DNA of 64,000 nt from [Eubacterium] infirmum (lineage in GTDB: Bacteria > Bacillota > Clostridia > Peptostreptococcales > Anaerovoracaceae), in NCBI GenBank assembly GCA_900450455.1, contig UGGN01000001.1, positions 1,116,001 to 1,180,000 of the forward strand, given 5' to 3'. The position numbers were made by a program, and so were the translations under genes. The notes below the pieces were generated by a model. It saw only the letters and a program-made list of their open reading frames with translations. It ran no database searches and was not told the origin of the DNA. Shown piece by piece: positions 37,619 through 47,183 of this stretch (position 1 is the stretch's first letter; the number at the start of each line of letters is the position of its first letter).

Positions 37619-38686
37619 ATGGCAAAGAAGAAGAGGGTATCGTTAACGGATAATTTTGAAGAGGTACTTAAGGCAGGGGATTTTGAAGCCTTTAAGGCTA
37701 TTTATGATAAGTGCGAGCTGAATGCATATTATGATGGACGCTTTGGACTTAGCACAGCACTCCATCACAGACATATAAATGAGGAATGTGCAAGATGGCT
37801 TGTCGAGCAGGGTCTTGATATAAATGTTTTGGACTACTATGGAAAAACACCTTTATGCGAACAGGCATCAAATGGAAACGATATTGTAGAGCTTTATTAT
37901 GAGCTTGGTGGAGATATAAATAAACCTGACAGGTATGGTATGACGCCTTTGCACATGGCTGCTGATTACCATCACGTTAATACAGTAAAATTCCTAGTTG
38001 CAAATGGAGCTGATATTTTCGCCAAAAACGATAGAGGATGGAATGCACTTCACTACGCTTTGATGAACTGTAGAGGAATATATACCGTTCCGATGGTTGA
38101 GATTGCTGAGATTCTGCTGAATGCAGGAAACACAATTACACCGGAGATACAAGAGTGTGTAAAAAATATTGGCGAGGACTTTGAGTTTCATAGAGAAAAC
38201 TTCAGTAAGAGAGAAGCAGAAAATGTTGATGAAGCTCTTCAGAAGATGTACAAGTTCTTTATGGTAGAACCTGTAGCTCGGAGGATAGTTCACGACGGAG
38301 TTTCGCCTATAATTGTATGCGATGGAACCTGGAGACAGCAGTTTAATTACCTTTGGGATTATCTGGTTCCTTCTTCCGGGGCTGCCAAGACTGTTCAGGG
38401 TGAACTTATCCGTATAGGTGGACGTATAACTGATGAGTTTTATAGAAATGGCGGAGTTAACTGGGATAGAGAATATAGGAAGATGGTCGATGCGCTACCT
38501 AGATATTTTTCGAAAGGTAATCCGCTTTCAGATGATGAGCTTGCTGAGATTGAGACTCTAATATCAAAAATCAAAGGTCATGGTACGCCTGATGAGATTT
38601 TGGATCGCATATGTGAGCTTGCGGTTGTATGGGTTCTTAATAATCAAACTCCGATAACGCTAGAGAAAACTAATTATAGGAGATAA
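37619..38686 (+). CDS. ankyrin-repeat protein
   Basis: 355 residues. About four ankyrin repeats lie between residues 40 and 180 (for example YGKTPLCEQASNGNDIVELY, YGMTPLHMAADYHHVNTVKF, RGWNALHYALMNCRG). The C-terminal half is a conserved-looking region with no domain I can name (GELIRIGGRITDEFYRNGG, NWDREYRKMVDALP). No signal peptide, so cytoplasmic. Function unknown. A promoter-like TTTTGATATAATC precedes it and AGGAG is near the start. Confidence 0.8.
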   Translation: MAKKKRVSLTDNFEEVLKAGDFEAFKAIYDKCELNAYYDGRFGLSTALHHRHINEECARWLVEQGLDINVLDYYGKTPLCEQASNGNDIVELYYELGGDINKPDRYGMTPLHMAADYHHVNTVKFLVANGADIFAKNDRGWNALHYALMNCRGIYTVPMVEIAEILLNAGNTITPEIQECVKNIGEDFEFHRENFSKREAENVDEALQKMYKFFMVEPVARRIVHDGVSPIIVCDGTWRQQFNYLWDYLVPSSGAAKTVQGELIRIGGRITDEFYRNGGVNWDREYRKMVDALPRYFSKGNPLSDDELAEIETLISKIKGHGTPDEILDRICELAVVWVLNNQTPITLEKTNYRR

Positions 38687-38774
38687 GCTTCAATTTAGCA
38701 TGGACACAGTGGATTGACACCTCGTTTTGCTGCTAGGAAGAGGTGTATTTATTCCGGATTATAAAGGAGGCAAA

Positions 38775-39935
38775 ATGGACAGAGACGATAGAGATTTTGA
38801 TAAATATGATAACAGAAATTGTGATGATGAGGGCAAGCAGCAAAGGAGGACAAGTAGTGGATTTGTGCCTTGGTCTATGCAACAGCAGAATGGTCAAAAT
38901 CAGCAGAGACGATACGAATACACCGGCACCGGTCAAGGATTCAATATGGCACCACAGCCGGTTCGAAGAAACAGCGGACTTAAGACCGGATTAATAATTA
39001 TTTTGGTAATAGTGGGGGTTATGTTCGTAGCGGGTATAGGGTGTAATGCTCTTATATCAGGAGTTTTTTCCAAAGGGGATAACACGAACATGCGGTATGA
39101 GTTCAGGGAGGACTACGTTGGAGTTTTAGCTCTTTCTGGAACCATAACAGACGGTGAGAGTAAAGATGGATATAATCAGGACTGGATTTTAGATAGAATC
39201 GACCAGATGAAAAAGGACAGGCACAACAGAGGTATTCTTCTCAGTGTAAATACGCCTGGCGGAAGCGCCTATGCGACAGCGGAGCTCTATAATGCCTTAC
39301 TCGACTATAAGAAGAGCACCGGAAGACATATATATGTTTATTTCGGTTCACAGGCTACATCGGGAGGATACTACGCAGCTATGGCAGGCGATAAGATATA
39401 CGCTAACCAGGAGTGCTGGACGGGTTCAATCGGTGTTATCGTTGGTCCTTTATATAATCTCTCAGGTCTGTATGAAAAATTTGGTATTCAGCCATACAGC
39501 TTCAAGTCCGGAACAAATAAGGATATCGGAGCAAACTATAGGGATATGACTGATGAACAGAGAAGCATAATGCAAAGCTTAGTCGACGATTCATATAATA
39601 GGTTCGTGAAGGCTGTTATGGATGGTCGTAAGATGGATGAGGCTACGGTTAGAAAGCTTGGAGACGGTAGAGTTTACTCAGCAAATCAGGCTATGGAAAA
39701 TGGGCTTATCGATAAGATTGGATCGCTTGATGATGCCATAGACGCAATGCGTAAAGAATGCGATTTAGGAAATGTGAGCTTTGAGAGCATAGTATATGAG
39801 AAGAAGACAAGCTTAAGGGATCTCTTTGGACTCAGCTCAGAAAAGAAAGAGGATGGTTTCGACAAACTGCTCAATATGCTGGAGGAAAGTAACAAGGCCA
39901 GCATTCAGTATATTGCTCCGGTTCAGAAGCAATAA
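38775..39935 (+). CDS. sppA: signal peptide peptidase SppA, S49 family
   Basis: 386 residues. A charged, Gln/Arg-rich cytoplasmic N-terminus (about 70 residues) precedes one membrane helix (GLIIILVIVGVMFVAGIGC) and an external S49 serine protease domain. The catalytic serine lies in YFGSQATSGGYYAAMAGDKI and the lysine about 50 residues later in SFKSGTNKDIGA. It degrades cleaved signal peptides in the membrane. The ATG at 38775 has AAAGGAGG 5 bases upstream and is preferred to an earlier in-frame start at 38727. Confidence 0.93.
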   Translation: MDRDDRDFDKYDNRNCDDEGKQQRRTSSGFVPWSMQQQNGQNQQRRYEYTGTGQGFNMAPQPVRRNSGLKTGLIIILVIVGVMFVAGIGCNALISGVFSKGDNTNMRYEFREDYVGVLALSGTITDGESKDGYNQDWILDRIDQMKKDRHNRGILLSVNTPGGSAYATAELYNALLDYKKSTGRHIYVYFGSQATSGGYYAAMAGDKIYANQECWTGSIGVIVGPLYNLSGLYEKFGIQPYSFKSGTNKDIGANYRDMTDEQRSIMQSLVDDSYNRFVKAVMDGRKMDEATVRKLGDGRVYSANQAMENGLIDKIGSLDDAIDAMRKECDLGNVSFESIVYEKKTSLRDLFGLSSEKKEDGFDKLLNMLEESNKASIQYIAPVQKQ

Positions 39936-39966
39936 TTTCTGCTAGAAAATCAAAAGAAAATCAAAT

Positions 39967-39998
39967 GGTGTTAAGTTAAATTGCTTGACACCATTTTT
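39967..39998 (+). terminator. sppA terminator
   Basis: GGTGTTAAG pairs with CTTGACACC (one U-G wobble) around an 8-base loop, followed by ATTTTTCT. Confidence 0.8.
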
Positions 39999-40055
39999 CT
40001 ATTGTGATATATTGTCTATGTTAAGCTAAAATACTTGACGGCAGAGGAAGAGAGA

Positions 40056-40427
40056 ATGGAAGATTTTGCAAAGACAAGTATGCTCTTTGATATCTACGGA
40101 GGGTTGCTTACAGATAAAAAGAAACGCGTGATGGAGATGTATCACGAGGACGACATGTCGCTTTCTGAAATTGCAGAGGAACTTGAGGTTTCGAGGGCTG
40201 CTGTATACGATTCGCTGAGGAGTGCCGAGAGCCTGCTTCACTCATATGAGGAAAAGCTTGGAATATTGGACGACTACCTACGTAGGGGAAAACTTGCAGA
40301 GGAGCTTGGGTATTGTGTATCGGAGGCAAGAGGGCTTCTGAACAAGGCTTCGATAGATTGTAAGAGTAAGGATAAGCTGGACAAATATCTGGCAGAAGCG
40401 ACAAAATTGATAGATGAACTTGATTAG
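40056..40427 (+). CDS. ylxM: YlxM family HTH protein
   Basis: 123 residues. Sigma-70 region 4-like helix-turn-helix (MSLSEIAEELEVSRAAVYDS) after the family start LFDIYGGLLTDKKKRVMEMY. YlxM partners the SRP GTPase in Firmicutes and Mycoplasma, and ffh follows here after 16 bases. The ATG at 40056 has GAGGAAGAG upstream and fits the family start better than the TTG at 40035. Confidence 0.93.
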   Translation: MEDFAKTSMLFDIYGGLLTDKKKRVMEMYHEDDMSLSEIAEELEVSRAAVYDSLRSAESLLHSYEEKLGILDDYLRRGKLAEELGYCVSEARGLLNKASIDCKSKDKLDKYLAEATKLIDELD

Positions 40428-40443
40428 TTAATGGAGGATGATT

Positions 40444-41787
40444 ATGGCATTTGAGAGCCTTTCAGATAAACTGCAGAATGCCTTTTCCAAATTAAAGGGC
40501 AAGGGTGTTATCACTGAGTCTGACATAAATGCGGCTATGAGAGAGGTCAAGTTGGCTTTGCTGGAAGCCGATGTAAACTTCAAGGTAGTTAAGGAATTTG
40601 TTGCGATAGTAAAGGAAAAGTGCTTGGGTGCCGAGGTACTCCAAAGCCTCACACCTGCTCAGCAGATTATAAAGATAGTAAATAGTGAGCTCATCGATTT
40701 GATGGGTGGAGCCGGAAGCAAGCTGACATACTCACCTTCAGGTTTTACTGTCTTGATGATGGTAGGTCTTCAGGGTACAGGTAAGACTACAACTTGCGGT
40801 AAGTTGGCTTCATTCCTAAAGCAAAACGGCAAGAAGCCTATGCTGGTAGCCTGCGATATTTACAGGCCTGCAGCTATTGACCAGCTCGAGGTTGTCGGAA
40901 AAGCGGTTAATACACCGGTATTCACAATGAGAGAGAGCAAGGATGCCGTGCAGATTGCTTTGGCAGCAAAGGAAGATGCAGAACGCAAAGGCTTTGATGT
41001 TTTGATTATAGATACAGCAGGACGACTTCAGATAGATGAGAGCTTGATGGAGGAACTTGCAAGCATGAAGTCTGCGGTAAGACCTCACGAAATACTTCTC
41101 GTTGTAGACGCTCTTACAGGACAGGATGCGGTAAATGCTGCTGACGGTTTTAACCAGAAGCTCGGAATCGACGGAATCATCATGACCAAGATGGATGGTG
41201 ATTCAAGAGGCGGCGCAGCGCTTTCGGCTAAGAAAGTAACCGGTAAGCCTATCAAATTCCTAGGAACAGGTGAGAAGTCGGATGCGCTTGAACCTTTTCA
41301 TCCGGAACGGCTTGCCAGCAGAATCCTCGGTATGGGAGATATGCTTTCACTAATCGAGAAAGCGGAGCAGGCCTATGATGAGGAACAGGCTGAGAAGCTG
41401 GAGCGTAAGATTCGTAAGAACCAATTTACACTTGAGGACTTCCTTGAGCAGATGGGACAGGTTCGTAAGATGGGCGGGCTTGCTAAGATTATGGATATGC
41501 TTCCCGGAATGGGCGGAGCTAAGATAAGCGAGGCAGACATAGAGAAAGGTGAGAAAGAATTCCGAACTATGGAAGCCATAATCCGTTCAATGACCGTAGC
41601 CGAGCGTAAGAACCCGGGATTACTAAATGCCTCAAGGCGTAAGAGAATTGCAGCGGGTTCCGGACAGACCGTAAACAGCGTAAACAAAGTAATAAGCAAG
41701 TATGAGGAATCCAAGAAACTGATGAAGCAGTTTTCAAATCCTAATGCTATGAAGAAGGGCAGCAAGCTTTTCAAGGGGCTTTTCTAA
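40444..41787 (+). CDS. ffh: signal recognition particle GTPase Ffh
   Basis: 447 residues: N domain, G domain and methionine-rich M domain. GTPase motifs VGLQGTGKTTTCGKLA (G1), ACDIYRPAAIDQL, IDTAGR (G3) and TKMDGDSRGGAA (G4) are intact. The C-terminal M domain binds SRP RNA and signal sequences (FLEQMGQVRKMGG to SRRKRIAAGSGQTV). Start at 40444 (MAFESLSDKLQNAF) because GGAGG is 7 bases upstream. First large gene of the SRP/ribosome-maturation cluster. Confidence 0.98.
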   Translation: MAFESLSDKLQNAFSKLKGKGVITESDINAAMREVKLALLEADVNFKVVKEFVAIVKEKCLGAEVLQSLTPAQQIIKIVNSELIDLMGGAGSKLTYSPSGFTVLMMVGLQGTGKTTTCGKLASFLKQNGKKPMLVACDIYRPAAIDQLEVVGKAVNTPVFTMRESKDAVQIALAAKEDAERKGFDVLIIDTAGRLQIDESLMEELASMKSAVRPHEILLVVDALTGQDAVNAADGFNQKLGIDGIIMTKMDGDSRGGAALSAKKVTGKPIKFLGTGEKSDALEPFHPERLASRILGMGDMLSLIEKAEQAYDEEQAEKLERKIRKNQFTLEDFLEQMGQVRKMGGLAKIMDMLPGMGGAKISEADIEKGEKEFRTMEAIIRSMTVAERKNPGLLNASRRKRIAAGSGQTVNSVNKVISKYEESKKLMKQFSNPNAMKKGSKLFKGLF

Positions 41788-41903
41788 AAGCCTTGCATAG
41801 CAAAGCGAGATGCTTTTGATGGCTCATAAACAAATAGACAATTAGCCGGAAATCCGGGGAAATATAAAGTAAATAAAGAGATATAAATAAGGAGGAAATA
41901 GTT

Positions 41904-42146
41904 ATGGTAAAGATTAGATTGAAGAGATTAGGTGCTCACAAGAAGCCTTTCTACAGAGTAGTAGTTGCAGATTCCCGTAATGCAAGAAACGGAAGATTCA
42001 TCGAGGAAATCGGATACTATGATCCACTAAAGGAGCCGGCAGTAATTAAGATTGATGCTGAGAAGGCGAACAAGTGGCTAGGTAATGGTGCGCAGCCAAC
42101 AGATACAGTAAGAATGCTACTTAAGAAGTCCGGTGTCATCGAATAA
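41904..42146 (+). CDS. rpsP: 30S ribosomal protein S16
   Basis: 80 residues, standard for Firmicutes. Family start [20 protein letters not shown] and the conserved [20 protein letters not shown] precedes the ATG. It is followed by khpA after 15 bases, the usual gene order. Confidence 0.98.
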   Translation: MVKIRLKRLGAHKKPFYRVVVADSRNARNGRFIEEIGYYDPLKEPAVIKIDAEKANKWLGNGAQPTDTVRMLLKKSGVIE

Positions 42147-42161
42147 GAAAGCGGTGCTAAA

Positions 42162-42446
42162 ATGACTAATCTGGTAGAAATGATTGCCAAGGCACTGGTC
42201 GATAGGCCTCAGGATGTGAAGGTCAGCGAATCGACAGGTGATACGGGCATGCTGATAACTTTGCAGGTATCAAAGGATGATATGGGTAAGGTTATCGGTA
42301 AACAGGGAAGAATCGCCAGAGCTCTTCGCACGGTGGTAAAAGCTGCCGCTATTAAAAGCAACACTAAGGTAACGGTGGATATCGTATCGGAACCGCAAGC
42401 TGAGGCTGCTGAAACAGTGACAGAAGAACAAGGTGAAACCCTTTAA
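42162..42446 (+). CDS. khpA: KH-domain RNA-binding protein KhpA
   Basis: 94 residues with a type-II KH domain. The GKVIGKQGRIARALRTVVKA motif contains the GxxG loop, and the start LVEMIAKALVDRPQDV is typical. KhpA usually works with KhpB/EloR in RNA binding and cell elongation control. Position between rpsP and rimM is conserved in Firmicutes. An acidic C-terminal tail (EAAETVTEEQGETL) follows the domain. Confidence 0.95.
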   Translation: MTNLVEMIAKALVDRPQDVKVSESTGDTGMLITLQVSKDDMGKVIGKQGRIARALRTVVKAAAIKSNTKVTVDIVSEPQAEAAETVTEEQGETL

Positions 42447-42464
42447 CTTAATTATGAACTTTAT

Positions 42465-42518
42465 TTGAGCATATGATTATGGCCTGCGAAATGCCTGTTT
42501 TCATGTGCTTAAATTTTT
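42465..42518 (+). terminator. hairpin between khpA and rimM
   Basis: TTGAGCATATGA pairs with TCATGTGCTTAA (two wobbles), with an inner GGC/GCC stem, followed by ATTTTT. It may attenuate transcription into rimM-trmD. Confidence 0.6.
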
Positions 42519-42527
42519 GGGAGAGAT

Positions 42528-43031
42528 ATGGAAAAAATTGAGATTGGCAGAATAGTGAGTGCCATAGGAATCAAAGGTGAGGTGAAATTCTACAGCTTTT
42601 CCGATGATCCGATGAGACTTGCAGATCTGGAATACATATATATCGGCAAGGATGAAATAAAGTATGATGTTGAGAATGTAAGATCACCGAAGGGAAACAC
42701 AGCGGCACTTAAGCTTTCCGGAGTTGACACCCGTAATGTTGCCGAGCTTTTCAAGGATAAGCCTTGTTATATAGATGAGAGTATGCTTGCAGAACTGGAT
42801 GATGGAGAATACTATATCAAGGATTTGATTGGTCTTAGTGTCTTTGATGCAGGTGATAATTTGCCGGTAGGCACAATTGAAGACGTAATCCAAAACACGG
42901 CTCAGGATATATATTTGATAAAAACCTGCGATGGAGCTGAAGTACTTGTTCCGGCTGTTAAGGAATTTATCAAAGATATAGATATTAAAGCAGGACGAAT
43001 TTCCATAAATTTCATAGAAGGAATGAGATAA
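42528..43031 (+). CDS. rimM: 16S rRNA processing protein RimM
   Basis: 167 residues. The N-terminal RimM barrel starts IGRIVSAIGIKGEVKFYSF, and the PRC-barrel half holds GEYYIKDLIGLSV and VLVPAVKEFIKDID. It helps 30S head assembly around S19. Its stop overlaps the trmD start (ATAATG). GGGAGAG precedes the ATG. Confidence 0.97.
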   Translation: MEKIEIGRIVSAIGIKGEVKFYSFSDDPMRLADLEYIYIGKDEIKYDVENVRSPKGNTAALKLSGVDTRNVAELFKDKPCYIDESMLAELDDGEYYIKDLIGLSVFDAGDNLPVGTIEDVIQNTAQDIYLIKTCDGAEVLVPAVKEFIKDIDIKAGRISINFIEGMR

Positions 43032-43762
43032 TGAAGATTAATATTTTGACTCTTTTTCCGGAGATGTTTACGCCGCTTACAAGCAGCATGCTTGGACGTG
43101 CTTCGGATAAGGGCATCTTAGAGTTTAATATTGTGAATATACGGGACTTCAGTCAGGATAAGCATTGCAAGGCTGATGACTATCCTTTTGGTGGTGGTCA
43201 CGGCATGGTTCTGATGGCAGACCCGGCTTTTCGTGCACTGGAGAGCGTAGGAGCAGAAAAGACAAGAAACATATATATGTCTCCTCGCGGTAAGATATTA
43301 GATATGGACCTTTCTGAGGATATTGCAAGGGAAAGGGAAATCACTGTTTTTTGCGGTCACTATGAGGGCATTGACCAGAGAATAATTGATGCATGGGACA
43401 TGCAGGAAGTCTCGATAGGTGACTATATTTTGACCGGTGGTGAACTTGCTGCTATGGTTTTGATTGATACCGTTTCGAGAATGGTTCCTGATGTTCTACC
43501 AAAGGAAGCTTCGGCTTTTGATGAATCGATTTACTCGGGACTTCTGGAGTACCCACAGTACACACAGCCGCGCTCATATAGGGGAATGGATGTGCCTGAT
43601 ATACTCGTTTCAGGTAATCATAAACTTATTGCATTATGGAAGTTTGAACAGTCTCTAGCACTTACAAAAGTGCGCAGACCCGATATTTTTGAACAATATG
43701 TGAATAAACGTAGTGAATTGTCAAAAGATGAGCTCAAAGTATTGGAAAAATTTCTGAAATGA
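43031..43762 (+). CDS. trmD: tRNA (guanine-N1)-methyltransferase TrmD
   Basis: 243 residues, SPOUT-fold enzyme making m1G37 in tRNA with S-adenosylmethionine. Landmarks: ILTLFPEMFTPLTSSMLGRA at the start, DDYPFGGGHGMVL, CGHYEGIDQRIID, and the knot segment SIGDYILTGGELAAMVLID. Normal length. Coupled to rimM by overlap. Confidence 0.98.
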   Translation: MKINILTLFPEMFTPLTSSMLGRASDKGILEFNIVNIRDFSQDKHCKADDYPFGGGHGMVLMADPAFRALESVGAEKTRNIYMSPRGKILDMDLSEDIAREREITVFCGHYEGIDQRIIDAWDMQEVSIGDYILTGGELAAMVLIDTVSRMVPDVLPKEASAFDESIYSGLLEYPQYTQPRSYRGMDVPDILVSGNHKLIALWKFEQSLALTKVRRPDIFEQYVNKRSELSKDELKVLEKFLK

Positions 43763-43776
43763 TGTAATATATACGT

Positions 43777-44778
43777 ATGGTTAGATTGAAAAATAAGGGA
43801 ATATTCATATTCGCTATTTTGTGCATTCTGCTGATGATTATCATCTATGTATTACCCGGTTTGGGCAATCTGATGAAGGTGAGCTATGTGGCTGAGTACG
43901 GAGAGTTATCGGTATATGACGACACTACCGGTTATATGGTTCGCACCGAGTATGTGTATGAGGCCACAAACAATGGTAAGCTTAACCGTCTAGCTAAGGA
44001 GGGGCAGCTTCTGCGGAAGGGAACTGCTGCTGTTGAAGTAAGTGATGGTAAGGAGTCTGAGGAATCCGATGAGTTTACGAGTGTTAAGGACAAGCTCAAG
44101 GGAAAGATGATAAGCGTTGCTGATTACAAGGTAACAGAGGGAGGGCTTGTTTATTACCATGTGGATGGTATGGAGAGCAAGCTCACCTTGAAATATGCAA
44201 AGTCAGCCGGAAAGAAGTTCTTTTCGTCGCTGGATAAGCTCGAGGCTATAAAACTGCCGGAAAACACAGCGCACAAGGGCTATCCGTTGTTTAAAGTTGT
44301 AGATAGCACCAATTGGTATATCGTAGCCTTTGTAAGCAATAACTCAGCAAAGAAGTATAAGAAGGGCGCTACTGTAGATGTGATGTTCAATCCTGAGAAG
44401 GATAGAGATATTGCGCAGAAGGACTCCGATCTAATCCAGATGAATGTTGTTGATGTGAGTAAGTCGGGTGATAAGACCAAGCTTCTCTTAGAGTCCAACA
44501 GATACTTTGATAGTGTGGGTTCAGTCAGAAGTGTGCCTGTCAGATTGACTACATTTAACGCCAGGGGATTGATACTCGAGAAGAGCAGCATTACCAAGCT
44601 TAAAGGTCAAACAGGCGTTTATGTAAAGGACAAGAAGGGTAAGCAAAAATTTGTGCCGGTAAATGTGATTGGTGAGAATGGCAACAAGGTTGTCGTTTCC
44701 GATTCATATTACACTGACAAGAATCGAAATAAGGTAAGGACACTTGACCCGTTTGCCGATGTAATCAAGCGTCCGTAA
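43777..44778 (+). CDS. HlyD-like membrane protein of the division cluster
   Basis: 333 residues: N-terminal membrane helix (GIFIFAILCILLMIIIYVLP), then a beta-rich external region with a barrel-sandwich feel (YVYEATNNGKLNRLAKEGQL and LRKGTAAVEV), ending ...RTLDPFADVIKRP. It resembles the HlyD-type adaptor-like proteins found beside ylmE-sepF in Clostridia. No cognate efflux gene is present, so an envelope or division role is more likely than export. Function unproved. Confidence 0.75.
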   Translation: MVRLKNKGIFIFAILCILLMIIIYVLPGLGNLMKVSYVAEYGELSVYDDTTGYMVRTEYVYEATNNGKLNRLAKEGQLLRKGTAAVEVSDGKESEESDEFTSVKDKLKGKMISVADYKVTEGGLVYYHVDGMESKLTLKYAKSAGKKFFSSLDKLEAIKLPENTAHKGYPLFKVVDSTNWYIVAFVSNNSAKKYKKGATVDVMFNPEKDRDIAQKDSDLIQMNVVDVSKSGDKTKLLLESNRYFDSVGSVRSVPVRLTTFNARGLILEKSSITKLKGQTGVYVKDKKGKQKFVPVNVIGENGNKVVVSDSYYTDKNRNKVRTLDPFADVIKRP

Positions 44779-44791
44779 GGGAAGTGATCAG

Positions 44792-45496
44792 ATGTCAATC
44801 CAAGATAATATTTTAGAAATAGAAACTCAGATTGAGAGTGCCTGCGCAAGAGTGGGAAGAAGCAAGGATGAGGTTCAGCTTATCGCGGTAACCAAGCTTC
44901 ATACACCAGCTGAGATAAACGAGGCTCTCGATGCCGGTATAACCGACATAGCTGAGAACAAGGTTCAAGAAATCCTCAACAAGTACGAGGCTGTAGGTGA
45001 TGCAAGATGGCACCTGATAGGACATCTCCAGACTAATAAGGTTAAGTACATAGTCGACAAGGTCGCTATGATTCATTCAGTCGATTCTCTCAAGCTGGCT
45101 AAGGAAATAAATAAGCGCTCTGAAGCTATCGGAAGAACGATGGATATTTTGATACAGGTCAATTCAGCTGAAGAGGAATCCAAGTTCGGCATCAAGTCCG
45201 AAGAGGTGGATTCTTTGATAGATGATATAGTAAATGAGTGTAAGTATGTAAGGATTAAAGGGCTAATGTGCATTGCTCCTTTTGAGGAGGATGTCAACGA
45301 TTGCAGACCTTATTTCGCAGAGGTTAAGGACATCTTTGACAGATACAAGTCAGATGAAAGAGATGCTGTCGATTTCGAATTTCTTTCCATGGGTATGAGT
45401 GGCGACTTTGAGGTTGCAATTGAAGAGGGTTCAAACATGGTCAGGGTTGGTACAGCAATCTTCGGCGCAAGAAATTATCGCCAAGAGGAAAAATAA
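44792..45496 (+). CDS. ylmE: PLP-dependent YggS/YlmE family protein
   Basis: 234 residues, fold type III PLP protein involved in PLP homeostasis. The PLP lysine is in QLIAVTKLHTPAEI; the ARWHLIGHLQTNKVKYI motif and the C-terminal FLSMGMSGDFEVAIEEGSNM phosphate-binding block are intact. Position before sepF is the Firmicute standard. Confidence 0.97.
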   Translation: MSIQDNILEIETQIESACARVGRSKDEVQLIAVTKLHTPAEINEALDAGITDIAENKVQEILNKYEAVGDARWHLIGHLQTNKVKYIVDKVAMIHSVDSLKLAKEINKRSEAIGRTMDILIQVNSAEEESKFGIKSEEVDSLIDDIVNECKYVRIKGLMCIAPFEEDVNDCRPYFAEVKDIFDRYKSDERDAVDFEFLSMGMSGDFEVAIEEGSNMVRVGTAIFGARNYRQEEK

Positions 45497-45547
45497 ATTT
45501 AAGTAAATCAGTCCAAGTCAATTGATAAGTTAATTAAGGAGAAACAG

Positions 45548-46072
45548 ATGGGATTTAAAGATTCATTGATGAAAGTTATAGGCATGGAAGAAATCGAAGA
45601 CGATGAAATTGTCACAGAGCAGGAGTTAGAAGAGGCAAAGAAAAAAATCGTCCGTGAAACAGAGAAAGAGACGAAGATTATGCCTTCTTTTAAGAAACCT
45701 GAATCTATTAGTACAAGTGAAAGAATGTCAAGTTCCAGCTCATACCGAGGAAAAGAAAAGAGGTTTTCAGTGACAAATACAAGTTCATTAAAGCTCATTT
45801 TGATTGAGCCAAAGGGATATGAGGATTGCACCAAGTTAGTTGACTGTCTAAAGGCACGCAAGCCGGTTATTATAAATCTTGAGAGATTAGAGACAGAGTC
45901 CGCTCGTAAGATTTTTGATTTCCTGAGCGGTGCTACATATGCACTAAACGGAAATGTACAGAAGATTGCAAATAACATCTTCATCTTCGCTCCGGAAAAT
46001 GTTGCAGTTTCAGCACAGCAACCTAGCATAAGCAATGTTGCTGACGTGGACGATAAGAACCCATGGAGGTAA
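45548..46072 (+). CDS. sepF: cell division protein SepF
   Basis: 174 residues. The N-terminal amphipathic membrane-binding helix (MGFKDSLMKVIGM), an acidic/basic linker and the C-terminal SepF domain (ARKPVIINLERLETESARKI, then FLSGATYALNGNVQKIANNI) are all present. It links FtsZ to the membrane. AAGGAGAAAC precedes the ATG; YggT follows after 3 bases. Confidence 0.97.
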   Translation: MGFKDSLMKVIGMEEIEDDEIVTEQELEEAKKKIVRETEKETKIMPSFKKPESISTSERMSSSSSYRGKEKRFSVTNTSSLKLILIEPKGYEDCTKLVDCLKARKPVIINLERLETESARKIFDFLSGATYALNGNVQKIANNIFIFAPENVAVSAQQPSISNVADVDDKNPWR

Positions 46073-46075
46073 GAG

Positions 46076-46363
46076 ATGCTCACCATCTTGGGCTATGCAG
46101 TAAGCAGGTTCGGAAACCTACTGGTATTGTTGCTTGTAGCTAGAGCATTACTCAGCTGGTTTGCAGCAGATCCATATTCATATGCAAGAAAAATTTATGA
46201 TGTGGTAGTTATGCTAACAGAGCCAATTGTGGCCCCATGCAGAAATATTTTATCAAAGCATTTTAACACGGGTATATTTGATTTTTCTCTATTAGTTGCA
46301 GTACTTTTAGTTCAAATAGTGACGAGAGGAATTCTTTTAGTGTTATATAAATTTATGATGTAA
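46076..46363 (+). CDS. YggT family membrane protein
   Basis: 95 residues with two membrane helices (FGNLLVLLLVARALLSWF, then FSLLVAVLLVQIVTRGILLV) around the family loop MLTEPIVAPCRNIL. Role in division or osmotic tolerance is suggested for the family. Conserved position between sepF and divIVA. Confidence 0.93.
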   Translation: MLTILGYAVSRFGNLLVLLLVARALLSWFAADPYSYARKIYDVVVMLTEPIVAPCRNILSKHFNTGIFDFSLLVAVLLVQIVTRGILLVLYKFMM

Positions 46364-46372
46364 GGAGTTTTT

Positions 46373-47143
46373 ATGATTACACCATTAGAGATAGAAAACA
46401 AGGAGTTTTCCAAGCAGATACGTGGATACAACGCTGATGAGGTTGATGAATTTTTAGATCTTATCATAGAGGACATTGAGACTTTACAGGAGGAACTGAT
46501 TGCGTTAAGAAATGAAAACGCTGATCTTAGGGAGCAGAACGAAGACTATAAGCGTTCTCAGGTAAATGTGATGAACACTATAGATACGGCAAAGAAACTT
46601 ATGAAGGATATTTCAGAGAGTGCCGAGAAGAGGGCTGAGATAATTATAAAGAATGCTAAGCTCGATGCCGAGATGATAGTACGAGATGCCAAGGATTCAG
46701 CATCACATTATGGAAACGAAAGTGCTCAGCTTAGAGACAAAATTTTGCAGTTCAGAGCCAGATATAAGAAGCTCTTGAGAGACGAAATCGACCATATAGA
46801 GGACAAAGGTAGTGATCTTTTATCAGATCTCGAGAAGGAACTATTCGTTTCTCCTGTCGATAAGACAAAGCGCCCAAATAGTGTGCTTCGCACAGAGGAG
46901 CTAAGCAAGGAAGATGCAGGTAGTGATATTCTAAAGGAACTTGAAAGAGATGTAGATGAAGCTGAGGACAAGCTTGATAGCCTTGATGAAACTAAGGTAA
47001 TCGAGACTATTCCTGAGCATATGGAAACCAAGATTGGTGTTCCAAAGGAAACAGTTGCCCTTAACAGCAAGGATATCGAGGAATTGATACAGAAGGCTGA
47101 GAACAAGGCTAAGGGTAATGTCGAAGATTTAGACGAAATCTAA
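46373..47143 (+). CDS. divIVA: DivIVA domain protein
   Basis: 256 residues. The membrane-curvature-sensing N-terminus ITPLEIENKEFSKQIRGYNA is followed by a long coiled coil (about 30-165) and an acidic C-terminal tail. It marks poles and septa and recruits division or wall proteins. AAGGAG precedes the ATG. End of the sepF-yggT-divIVA set. Confidence 0.96.
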   Translation: MITPLEIENKEFSKQIRGYNADEVDEFLDLIIEDIETLQEELIALRNENADLREQNEDYKRSQVNVMNTIDTAKKLMKDISESAEKRAEIIIKNAKLDAEMIVRDAKDSASHYGNESAQLRDKILQFRARYKKLLRDEIDHIEDKGSDLLSDLEKELFVSPVDKTKRPNSVLRTEELSKEDAGSDILKELERDVDEAEDKLDSLDETKVIETIPEHMETKIGVPKETVALNSKDIEELIQKAENKAKGNVEDLDEI

Positions 47144-47183
47144 AAGAAGGATGGAGGCGGGGCGTTTTGCCCCGTGATTTATT